DNA from: CAZELM01 sp964512995
GTDB lineage: Bacteria; CSSED10-310
Direction of reading: 5' to 3'
DNA length: 14,453 nucleotides
Assembly: GCA_964512995.1 (NCBI GenBank)
Contig: CAZELM010000071.1
Location: 1-14,453 of the forward strand
A model generated the notes under the pieces. It was not told the DNA's origin, did not search any database, and saw nothing but the letters and a program-made list of their open reading frames with translations. Shown in pieces: positions 1 to 6,378 of the stretch. The translations under genes and the position numbers were made by a program. How positions within the stretch are numbered: position 1 is the first letter of the stretch; each line of letters opens with the position of its first letter.

Positions 1-375
1 TTGCCAACCGTCATTTCCCTTTCGTGTCAAGCGATTATTCCATTCCATCCGCACTGCAACGGCACTCCGCCATCAGCGACATCCGGTTAATCAGCGTAAT
101 CAGCGGTTCAGGCCTTTACCCTGCAGCAATCCTTTGCCAACCGTCATTTCCCTTTCGTGTCAAGCGATTATTCCATTCCATCCGCACTGCAACGGCACTC
201 CGCCATCAGCGACATCCGGTTAATCAGCGTAATCAGCGGTTCAGGCCTTTACCCTGCAGCAATCCTTTGCCAACCGTCATTTCCCTTTCGTGTCAAGCGA
301 TTATTCCAGTCCATCCGCACTGCAACGGCACTCCGCCATCAGCGACATCCGATTAATCAGCGTAATCAGCGGTTC
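1..375. repeat. 133-bp tandem repeat, about 2.8 copies, open at left edge
   Basis: Units begin at 1, 134 and 267 (period 133). Copies 1 and 2 look identical. Copy 3 differs by T to G at 309 and G to A at 352, and it breaks off at 375 in the shared word AATCAGCGGTTC. The period is not a multiple of three, so open frames through it shift from copy to copy and are not credible genes. Each unit contains two AATCAGCG words close together, a word that recurs in other intergenic spaces of the window. The array may continue upstream of the window. Role unknown; a minisatellite or a repetitive extragenic element is the simplest reading. Confidence 0.95.
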
Positions 376-421
376 TGACTTTTGCTCCGCATGGGTATTG
401 GGGACAAATCACCATTGGTGC

Positions 422-427
422 TATACT
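422..427 (+). promoter_or_regulatory. Weak candidate -10 box for the 478 gene
   Basis: TATACT lies about 50 bases upstream of the GTG start at 478. No convincing -35 hexamer is visible: TTGGGG at 398-403 with an 18-base spacer is the best. It sits just after the tandem repeat ends, so the repeat may border the promoter. Confidence 0.25.
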
Positions 428-463
428 CCACATGCGATACGTGGGATATGATTCCCGTTCGTT

Positions 464-470
464 TAGGAGA
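464..470 (+). promoter_or_regulatory. Ribosome binding site that sets the 478 start
   Basis: TAGGAGA, followed by a 7-base spacer (471-477) and GTG at 478. The frame is open further upstream to a TTG at 382, and an ATG at 391 also exists, but neither has a comparable site. Confidence 0.7.
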
Positions 471-477
471 TCTCCCG

Positions 478-1713
478 GTGAGTTCTGATCGTCACAACTC
501 CAGAAAAGAAAATAAAACATCCAAATCCGGAGTTCCATCCCGGAAAGCCGAACTCCCATTGTCGCTGACAGACCATTTCCGAAACGTCATACAGGAACAG
601 ATCCGAATCCATCTTGGTTCTCATCCGCAGATTCGCCAATCGACTCCCCTCACGCTGCAGATCGGATTGGAACCGGGACCGGGTGGCTGTTCGATCCGGA
701 TCGAGCCTTCACTGGACGATCAGATCAGATATGCACTGACAGAGATCGCCGCCAGATCCGGTGCTTTTCAGAAAGGTCGGATTTACTGTTACTTCTGCGA
801 GAGTGCATCGTGTATCCATGCATCCCCACCGGAATCCCATCATGTATTTGCCGGGTATCAGGCCAACGGGATACCGGAATGGCTGGATTTTCTCCAATTT
901 CTCATGGATCGCTCCTATCCGGATCCCGGAGTGCTTTTCGAAGAGGATGCAGAGCTGATCGGGTATTATCTGCCCGGCCGGGATTTGAAACAACGCCTGA
1001 TGCACGGTTTCGGAAAGACATCCAAAGCCTATGATATTTTGGCTCAGATCACGTGTGGTTATCTGTCCCTGAATATCACCGGTGCAGATGGTGCTCCCAT
1101 GGATCGCATCGCGCTCACTATCCAGGCAGTGGAATCCCGAAGCCGGACCGGTCAGTTCCAACTGGATTTGAATGTCCTGGGAAACCTGCCGGATGAACAT
1201 GTGCTGGACTATCTGGCGGAGAGCCGTTATGAGCGTATTTACCGGGTGATTCTATCCACTCGAGACAAATTAAAAAAAATGGAAGACACCATCCGGGGAA
1301 CACCCGTCCCGATGCAACTACACGTTAAAAACGACTTACTCCGGGGGATACCCCATCGCATGAAAGACATCATGCATGCCATATCTCAATTCAGCCGCAG
1401 GCAGCTTCGCCGGACACAGCATGCCACAGATCGGGTACACGATAACCGACCGATTCCGGCTGCCACCATGGACACCCGACAGGCAGATCCGGATTGCTAT
1501 CTGTGGGATGATCAGCATCGCACCATGGCCATTATCGGACCCAAAATGCGGGTTCATATTTTCACGATCGATGGCCGGCTGGTGACCAGCCTGAAACTGA
1601 ATCACGATGACATCAGACGACGAATTGCCCGGAAACGCTGGCGACCAGCCACAGTGGCGGAACGGGTGGCGTTCATGAATGCTTTCGGTTCACTTCATGA
1701 TGATAAAAAATGA
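478..1713 (+). CDS. Uncharacterised 411-aa protein with SWIM-like Cys/His cluster
   Basis: I do not recognise the family with certainty. The GTG start at 478 is chosen from the Shine-Dalgarno site at 464-470. There is no signal peptide or membrane segment, so it is probably cytoplasmic. Residues 104-114 form C-x2-C-x4-C-x-H, followed by His121 and His122; this resembles the SWIM zinc-finger pattern (CxCxnCxH) with one extra residue in the first pair. After it come a Trp/Phe-rich stretch (about 131-145) and a Gly/Lys segment around 176-186. The C-terminal part (about 300-395) is strongly basic, with several Arg pairs and a run CYLWDD...IIGP...FTIDG. A metal-bound, nucleic-acid-binding role is possible but only inferred. 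A hairpin terminator follows about 50 bases after the stop, and a small Cys-rich gene lies 174 bases downstream on the same strand. Confidence 0.85.
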   Translation: MSSDRHNSRKENKTSKSGVPSRKAELPLSLTDHFRNVIQEQIRIHLGSHPQIRQSTPLTLQIGLEPGPGGCSIRIEPSLDDQIRYALTEIAARSGAFQKGRIYCYFCESASCIHASPPESHHVFAGYQANGIPEWLDFLQFLMDRSYPDPGVLFEEDAELIGYYLPGRDLKQRLMHGFGKTSKAYDILAQITCGYLSLNITGADGAPMDRIALTIQAVESRSRTGQFQLDLNVLGNLPDEHVLDYLAESRYERIYRVILSTRDKLKKMEDTIRGTPVPMQLHVKNDLLRGIPHRMKDIMHAISQFSRRQLRRTQHATDRVHDNRPIPAATMDTRQADPDCYLWDDQHRTMAIIGPKMRVHIFTIDGRLVTSLKLNHDDIRRRIARKRWRPATVAERVAFMNAFGSLHDDKK

Positions 1714-1760
1714 TTCGTCTGGTATGTGGATGGCTGGTGAAAACCATAAGGGACCGTGTC

Positions 1761-1791
1761 AATACCCGCTGATCGGGAGTATTGATTTTTT
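1761..1791 (+). terminator. Intrinsic terminator after the 411-aa gene
   Basis: Left arm AATACCCG (1761-1768), loop CTGAT, right arm CGGGAGTATT (1774-1783) with a two-base bulge, then GA and six T at 1786-1791. It lies 48 bases after the stop at 1713. The T-tract overlaps the -35 of a possible promoter for the next small gene. Confidence 0.5.
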
Positions 1792-1810
1792 ATGGAAATT
1801 CGAGTTAAAT
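1782..1810 (+). promoter_or_regulatory. Candidate promoter for the 54-aa gene
   Basis: TTGATT (1782-1787), 17-base spacer, TTAAAT (1805-1810). Each hexamer matches the sigma-70 consensus at four of six positions. It would give a leader of about 70 bases before the ATG at 1888. Confidence 0.3.
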
Positions 1811-1887
1811 GGTCATGGTGCCACACCAACGGGAGATTCACCATGGGGAACAACAGAGTAACCAATCGAGCGGGAGAGAACCCAAAA

Positions 1888-2052
1888 ATGAAAACATATC
1901 TGACGTGTCCCCGGAAAAAAAGCCGTCCCAGGGTGAATGTGGAGGTGTGCCGATCGAGCTGCAAACATAGCGGCCATTGTCCCGTGTATTCGAATTACCG
2001 CCAACCCTCCCTGTTTGCCTTTCTCACCACTCCCGACCGTAAATCCCGATAA
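1888..2052 (+). CDS. Small Cys-rich protein, 54 aa
   Basis: The frame starts with ATG at 1888, preceded by GGGAGAG at 1872-1878. It encodes four cysteines in a C7-x13-C21-x3-C25-x5-C31 layout, followed by PVYSNYRQPSLF. The N-terminal third is basic (PRKKSRPR). Four regularly spaced cysteines in a short basic protein suggest one bound metal ion, probably zinc. The Y-x2-Y-x-QPSLF stretch after the last cysteine looks like a conserved motif, but I cannot name the family. The last 11 or so residues are low-information and run into an AATCAGCG repeat word. It is in the same orientation as the 411-aa Cys/His gene, which may be functionally linked. The frame could extend to an upstream ATG at 1792, but that start lacks a ribosome site. 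Confidence 0.55.
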   Translation: MKTYLTCPRKKSRPRVNVEVCRSSCKHSGHCPVYSNYRQPSLFAFLTTPDRKSR

Positions 2053-2086
2053 TCAGCGATTACGGCAAACGGCCAGCGACCATCAT

Positions 2087-3904
2087 TTATTCGGATTCAA
2101 ACATCCAGGGAGCCACGCTGAGGTCGCCGACCAGGTTACCGTCGGTATCGATGGCTGCCAGGTACCAGTTGAATCGGCCATTGGGTATTTCGGGAACCAT
2201 TGTAAATGAGAGCAGCGGGAATGGATCGATATCCATCCCGGTGACGCATGTCATGGGGAATCCGCCCGGAACGGAGTTCCAGGACGGGAAGAAATAAAAC
2301 TGCCCGAAAATCTCCAGCGCAATGTATACGGTAACGGGAATGGTGGGTCCCTGATTAGACGCTTCCATGAAAACAATCATGTCATCGTCCGGGCGATACA
2401 GATATTGATTGGCACCGATCTTCACCTGCGGGACCGGATTGTCGAACCATTTGTCCCAATAGCTGTCGGCCCACTGGGCGATCGTCCGGTCCGTTGATTC
2501 CGACCAGTCGCTATGGTTTCCATCTGCAGCTCCTTCGCCATGCCTGTTTTTATTGTGGCATAATGCACAGGAATTGGGCATCTGATAATCCAGTGTTTTT
2601 TGTGGAGCCAGCGGATGGAATGTGTGGGCAGAGATATCGTAATCGGCTGCGGAGGTCGAGACTTTTGACATGTGGCAGTTGCTGCACCGGCTGGCGCTGG
2701 TCATCTCGATGAATGCATGATGGGAATGGTTGGTCAGAACGGAACCGGTGAGTTCTCCATGACACTGGTTGCATAACGTATTGAAATCATTTTCGAATTG
2801 GAGCATCTTTTCCAGGCCGGTTTCATTGTGGGAATTATGACACTGCCAACAGCCCACCTGAGCGCTCCAGTGGGGACTGTTTTTCAGGTCGATGAATTGC
2901 TGATGGTTCTGACGGGAGGTGGTATCGGGCCAGGTATTCCCATTCTCCCGGAAAAATCCGGACAGAACCTGACCGGGAATATAGCCTTTATTTTCGGATT
3001 CATCCCAGGGAAAGGGGAAGGAACCGGCGGAGCTTGTTCCGCGGCTGTGACACTGCCCGCAGATCTCCGATTTGCGGACAAAATTAAGGGTGGAGGGGTT
3101 GATGATTTTGGATGGGTCTCCTCCGCCGGCGACATGATCGCTTCCCGGACCATGACAGGATTCGCATCCGATATTGTAGTCCCGGAACTGCTCATTGGGT
3201 CTTCCCAGCCATTCACCATTCTGATTCTGCTCCATGCGGACCAGGCCGGTCACATGGCATCCCATGCACTGGTGTTGCCAGGAGTGGTCTGTTTTCCCGA
3301 GGCTGACCGGCGTGTCACCGGTTCGATAAACGACTCCGGTTACCGGCTCATCCGGATCCAGGCGGCCGTCACCATCGCTGTCGGTCCAGGTGTACCAGTT
3401 TTCGGGGAGGTATGGCACCCACTCCCTTGAATCAAAATTGTATTGAAGGGGCGTGATGTATTCACTGCTGCCCCAGCGTGCCAGATAGTGTTGCCGCCAC
3501 AATCCGGAGCAACCGGCGAGTTTTGTGATCTCGAGCGTCAGTTCTCCGATCGTCACGGTGTATCGACCGTTGGATTCCGATAGCCGAGGGGCATAGTCTC
3601 CGGCCGCCCCACCGGTTTCCGTAAACGGAATCCACTGACTGTCAAATGCATGGGTGCCATCCAGACTGAATCCATCTTTGAAATCATTGGAGCCGGATTC
3701 GTCAGCATCACACGCCATCGTTTCCTCCGTCACGTCACACATCTGTCGGGTATGTGTGGATGTCTGATAGGTCGAATATGCTGCTGAATGGCAGTATTTG
3801 CATGTGATGGAGTTGACATACTCCACAGCGGATACGTTGACTGACAAAATCCCCATCAAAAAAATGCTGCTCACGATGATGATTGTGCTGATTTCCTGTC
3901 TCAC
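2087..3904 (-). CDS. Secreted octahaem cytochrome c
   Basis: A periplasmic or extracellular electron-transfer protein of 605 aa. Residues 1-26 form a signal peptide (short charged start, hydrophobic IIIVSSIFLMGIL core, SVNVSA before the cut). Eight CxxCH haem-c sites are visible at 35-39, 213-217, 247-251, 282-286, 352-356, 378-382, 407-411 and 446-450. CESCHGPG at site 3 is typical of c554-like multihaem proteins. Residues 175-186 (D-x-D-x-D-G-x2-D-x2-E) match a calcium EF-hand loop, in a long haem-free stretch between haems 1 and 2. Residues 490-605 have no haem site and look like a beta-rich domain. The start chosen is GTG at 3904, with CTCCCT (AGGGAG on the coding strand) at 3912-3917 and 7 bases spacing; the frame stays open to 4039. 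No catalytic subtype can be assigned, and no partner quinol oxidase, porin or cytochrome biogenesis gene is nearby. Confidence 0.92.
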   Translation of the reverse strand: MRQEISTIIIVSSIFLMGILSVNVSAVEYVNSITCKYCHSAAYSTYQTSTHTRQMCDVTEETMACDADESGSNDFKDGFSLDGTHAFDSQWIPFTETGGAAGDYAPRLSESNGRYTVTIGELTLEITKLAGCSGLWRQHYLARWGSSEYITPLQYNFDSREWVPYLPENWYTWTDSDGDGRLDPDEPVTGVVYRTGDTPVSLGKTDHSWQHQCMGCHVTGLVRMEQNQNGEWLGRPNEQFRDYNIGCESCHGPGSDHVAGGGDPSKIINPSTLNFVRKSEICGQCHSRGTSSAGSFPFPWDESENKGYIPGQVLSGFFRENGNTWPDTTSRQNHQQFIDLKNSPHWSAQVGCWQCHNSHNETGLEKMLQFENDFNTLCNQCHGELTGSVLTNHSHHAFIEMTSASRCSNCHMSKVSTSAADYDISAHTFHPLAPQKTLDYQMPNSCALCHNKNRHGEGAADGNHSDWSESTDRTIAQWADSYWDKWFDNPVPQVKIGANQYLYRPDDDMIVFMEASNQGPTIPVTVYIALEIFGQFYFFPSWNSVPGGFPMTCVTGMDIDPFPLLSFTMVPEIPNGRFNWYLAAIDTDGNLVGDLSVAPWMFESE

Positions 3905-3911
3905 ATTGTTA

Positions 3912-3917
3912 CTCCCT
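3912..3917 (-). promoter_or_regulatory. Ribosome binding site that sets the cytochrome start
   Basis: AGGGAG on the minus strand, 7 bases before GTG at 3904. This start puts the signal peptide at the N-terminus, whereas the longer frame from 4039 would place 45 mostly polar residues before it. Confidence 0.65.
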
Positions 3918-4087
3918 TTTACCGTATCATTTTCCATACACATTGCTGTGTTTCCGGTTTCCGTGATTCTGGGATGATGGATATTCTGTTCCACGATCCG
4001 GATCGTTAATGGTTGCCATCGGGGATAAAAATTCAGCATGTGCCCTTGTAATGATGGCAGCTCCCGTGAAGGGATACAATCCTTTTT

Positions 4088-4115
4088 ATTATAACATGCA
4101 ACAATTTCGTGGGAA
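4088..4115 (-). promoter_or_regulatory. Candidate promoter for the cytochrome gene
   Basis: On the minus strand, TATAAT (4093-4088) is a perfect -10, preceded by a 16-base spacer and TTCCCA (4115-4110), a four-of-six -35. It would give a leader of about 170 bases before the GTG at 3904. Confidence 0.35.
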
Positions 4116-4152
4116 AATCCGATTGATGTGTTCTTGGTAATAATATTCTTTT

Positions 4153-4232
4153 GAGGGGGTTGACGCTATTTCACGTATTCAAAAAAAACCAAAAAGAACC
4201 TGTACACCAGAAAAGATACTGTCAACACCCTC
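4153..4232. repeat. 80-bp unit with 12-bp imperfect inverted repeats
   Basis: GAGGGGGTTGAC at 4153-4164 and GTCAACACCCTC at 4221-4232 are inverted copies matching at 11 of 12 positions. Weaker similarity continues inward (TAT, T-rich). The interior is A-rich on the plus strand and has no gene. It could be a miniature inverted-repeat element, an IS remnant or a pair of binding sites. Confidence 0.45.
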
Positions 4233-4494
4233 TTAGATGCTGTTTGAAAATCGTATCGAAGGTGGAGACTGGAGTTGATTTTCAAGTTTTTGCAGCGGAA
4301 AAAGGCTTTTCGGCTGACCTCGACCGATGAATTTCCATTTGACTCAGCATTCATGAAGCGACTAGAATCGTTTAACAGGGAGTTGGTAAATTTGGGTATT
4401 CGCACAGAGATAGATCGTTTTACTCTTACGATATAGCTATCAGAGTTTAGATTATTGGCGTTATCTCAATTCAGCAGGAGTTATTTATATCTCC

Positions 4495-4502
4495 GGGGAG
4501 GG
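4495..4502 (+). promoter_or_regulatory. Ribosome binding site that sets the FG-GAP protein start
   Basis: GGGGAGGG followed by 6 bases and ATG at 4509. The open frame begins at 4455 (TTG), but this strong site points to 4509. Confidence 0.7.
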
Positions 4503-4508
4503 TTTGTC

Positions 4509-6275
4509 ATGCATGATGGAATAAGAACGATAAATCGCATCGTGAGCAATGTCAGATGCCTGGCGATTGTGTTGTCAGTGATTTTTTCGATGGGAGCGAT
4601 GTTACCCATCTCTGCCCAGGTCAAGATGACCGCCAGCGATGGGCAGGCAAACGACTACTATGGCTATTCAGTCGCTGTGTCCGGGAATTATGCCATTGTA
4701 GGAGCGTATGGCGATGATGACAATGGTGATGGTGCGGGTTCCGCGTATATCCTCTACTTCAACGGCACGACATGGGTTCAGCAGGCCAAGTTGGTGGCTT
4801 CGGATGGAGCCGCTTACGACCGGTTCGGATACGCGGTCGATATCAGTGGCAGTTATGCGGTCATCGGTGCTTATCTGGATGACGATCGCGGCAATAACTC
4901 GGGTTCTGTCTATGTTTTCTACTTCAATGGATCGACATGGACACAACAGGCCAAAATCCTGGCCATGGACGGCGCTGCCGGTGCTAATTTCGGCAGGAGC
5001 GTGGCCATTGACGGCACCCGGATTGTTGCTGGAGCGGAAGGGGATTATCAGTTGGGATCTCTGGCTGGTGCAGCGTATGTGTATACTCAGAATGGAACAA
5101 GCTGGATTCAGCAGCAAAAACTGCTTGCGAGTGATGGAGAAGCCCTGGACAATTTCGGGAACTCCGTGGCGATCGATGGGGATTACATTGTTGTTGGTGC
5201 GTACCATGATAATGGCCCCAATCTGGAGGATGCTGGTTCTGCCTATGTTTTCTTTTACACTGGCATAAACTGGACCCAGCAGGCCAAACTGGTGGCGGAT
5301 GATGCCGATACCGAAGACTTTTTCGGACGGGATGTGGATATTGACGATATCCATGTGATCGCCGGTGCGGATGGAGACGATGATTTCGGTGTATCATCCG
5401 GGGCAGCGTACGCTTTCGTCCGTGTGGACACGACGTGGACCCAGATCAACAAGCTGACTGCTGCGGATGCCACCGATGCCGATCTTTTTGGCTATAGTGT
5501 ATCTGTTGACAATGGCAGAGCCATCATTGGAACGAACAGTGATGATGAAATTCTGGTGAATGCGGGAGCTGCCTATGTTTTTGCCTATGATGGCGGGTAT
5601 TGGTTCCGTCATATCAAACTGACCGCATCTGATGCAGCCCAGGAAGACTATTTTGGTTTTTCTGTGAGCATCAATGGGGATCGGATCATTACCGGTTCCT
5701 ATCAGGATGATGACCGGGGCATGAACTCCGGATCAACCTATTTATATGATTACACCCAACTCGCGACACCGACACCATCACCGGTTGCGCCCACCTGGAC
5801 TCCGACTCCGATTCCATCGACATTTACGCCAACGCCCGGGCCAACCGATACTCCGACTTTTACACCGACAGACACGCCCACGCAGACACCGACTTTAACC
5901 CCCACTCCCACACGGACACCGACCCGAACGCCGACAAACACGCCAACGCGAACCCCCACTCGGACGCCGACCCGAACGCCGACACGCACACCCACCCGAA
6001 CACCGACTGCGGCTCCGACCTCCACACCCACGACTCGTCCGACATCTACTCCGACACCCAGTGTCTGTATCCATTCCGGCGATGTTATCGCAGATGGACT
6101 GCTTTCCTCGGCAGACGCCCAGCGTGCATACCTCATCGCACTCGGTTCCTACACACCAACCCATGTAGAAGCATGTGCGGCAGATTGTAATGGTGATGGT
6201 ACCGTATCCTCAGGTGATGCGCAGTTAATATTCCTGGCAGCCATGGGCTCCGGATCGTGTGTTGATCCAATATAA
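4509..6275 (+). CDS. Secreted FG-GAP propeller protein with Pro-Thr linker and dockerin-like domain
   Basis: 588 aa. The likely signal peptide is residues 1-36 (hydrophobic core LAIVLSVIFSMGAML, cut after ISA). Residues 37-415 contain seven repeats of about 55 aa. Each has a (Y/F)G-x-(S/A/D)V core (at 51, 106, 161, 216, 272, 327 and 382), a G-A/S-x(2-3)-D-D calcium-type loop and a GSAYVF..W...KL strand. This fits a seven-bladed integrin-alpha-like FG-GAP beta-propeller. Residues about 418-519 are a Pro-Thr-rich linker made mostly of TPTRTP and TPTP units. Residues 520-588 hold two dockerin-type F-hand loops: 525-536 (GDVIADGLLSSAD, Asn at position 3 replaced by Ile) and 559-570 (DCNGDGTVSSGD, canonical). 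Expected role: calcium-dependent surface or extracellular adhesion or scaffold binding. No cohesin or glycoside hydrolase is in the window, so a cellulosome link is not supported. Confidence 0.93.
   Translation: MHDGIRTINRIVSNVRCLAIVLSVIFSMGAMLPISAQVKMTASDGQANDYYGYSVAVSGNYAIVGAYGDDDNGDGAGSAYILYFNGTTWVQQAKLVASDGAAYDRFGYAVDISGSYAVIGAYLDDDRGNNSGSVYVFYFNGSTWTQQAKILAMDGAAGANFGRSVAIDGTRIVAGAEGDYQLGSLAGAAYVYTQNGTSWIQQQKLLASDGEALDNFGNSVAIDGDYIVVGAYHDNGPNLEDAGSAYVFFYTGINWTQQAKLVADDADTEDFFGRDVDIDDIHVIAGADGDDDFGVSSGAAYAFVRVDTTWTQINKLTAADATDADLFGYSVSVDNGRAIIGTNSDDEILVNAGAAYVFAYDGGYWFRHIKLTASDAAQEDYFGFSVSINGDRIITGSYQDDDRGMNSGSTYLYDYTQLATPTPSPVAPTWTPTPIPSTFTPTPGPTDTPTFTPTDTPTQTPTLTPTPTRTPTRTPTNTPTRTPTRTPTRTPTRTPTRTPTAAPTSTPTTRPTSTPTPSVCIHSGDVIADGLLSSADAQRAYLIALGSYTPTHVEACAADCNGDGTVSSGDAQLIFLAAMGSGSCVDPI
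5767..6060 (+). repeat. Low-complexity Pro-Thr linker repeat inside the FG-GAP gene
   Basis: The DNA is built from six-base codon pairs (ACN CCN) with a 12-base sub-period ACCCGNACNCCN in its second half, most regular around 5910-6005. All units are multiples of three bases, so copy-number change would alter linker length without breaking the frame. Confidence 0.85.
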
Positions 6276-6317
6276 CACATCACTGCCATCCGGCAGTTAA
6301 TGGGTAAAATCCATAAT

Positions 6318-6362
6318 AAAAACCCCGAATCCAACAGACATCGGATTCGGGGTTTTGTTTTT
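6318..6362. terminator. Strong bidirectional intrinsic terminator
   Basis: Perfect 14-bp stem: AAAACCCCGAATCC (6319-6332) pairs with GGATTCGGGGTTTT (6343-6356) around a 10-base loop, followed by GTTTTT. A-tract and T-tract flanks make it usable from both strands. It serves the FG-GAP gene (stop at 6275, +) and the collagen-like gene (stop at 6379, -). Confidence 0.92.
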
Positions 6363-6378
6363 CGTCTGGATGCAGAGG

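Larger units (their letters stand above)
3918..4508. other. AT-richer intergenic gap between cytochrome and FG-GAP genes
   Basis: About 590 bases without a convincing gene. It holds a possible minus-strand promoter (4088-4115), an 80-bp unit bounded by 11-of-12 inverted repeats (4153-4232), and a perfect 9-base inverted repeat TTGAAAATC/GATTTTCAA (4244-4252 and 4277-4285). Base composition from about 4080 to 4460 is visibly more AT-rich than the flanking genes. That could mark a regulatory region or the worn remains of a mobile element; I cannot identify one. Confidence 0.6.

Noticed and set aside
1..375. CRISPR array
   Set aside because: The repeat is a continuous 133-bp tandem unit without distinct spacers, and no cas gene is present.
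24..378. Open frames through the 133-bp repeat encoding a repeated MSSDYSIPSALQRH peptide
   Set aside because: They follow only from the repeat; the period is not a multiple of three and there is no ribosome site.
353..559. 68-codon minus-strand frame opposite the start of the 478 gene
   Set aside because: It overlaps a better supported gene and has no domain or ribosome-site evidence.
2798..3430. 210-codon plus-strand frame opposite the cytochrome gene
   Set aside because: Antisense shadow of an eight-haem coding sequence; no recognisable protein.
4166..4405. 79-codon minus-strand frame in the AT-rich gap
   Set aside because: No recognised domain, no clear ribosome site, and it overlaps the inverted-repeat unit. 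It could be a transposase remnant, but I cannot support that.
4668..5354. 228-codon minus-strand frame opposite the FG-GAP repeats
   Set aside because: Antisense by-product of the repeated propeller codons; the plus-strand protein is clear.
5750..6136. 128-codon Val-Gly-rich minus-strand frame opposite the Pro-Thr linker
   Set aside because: Low-complexity antisense of ACN-CCN codons.
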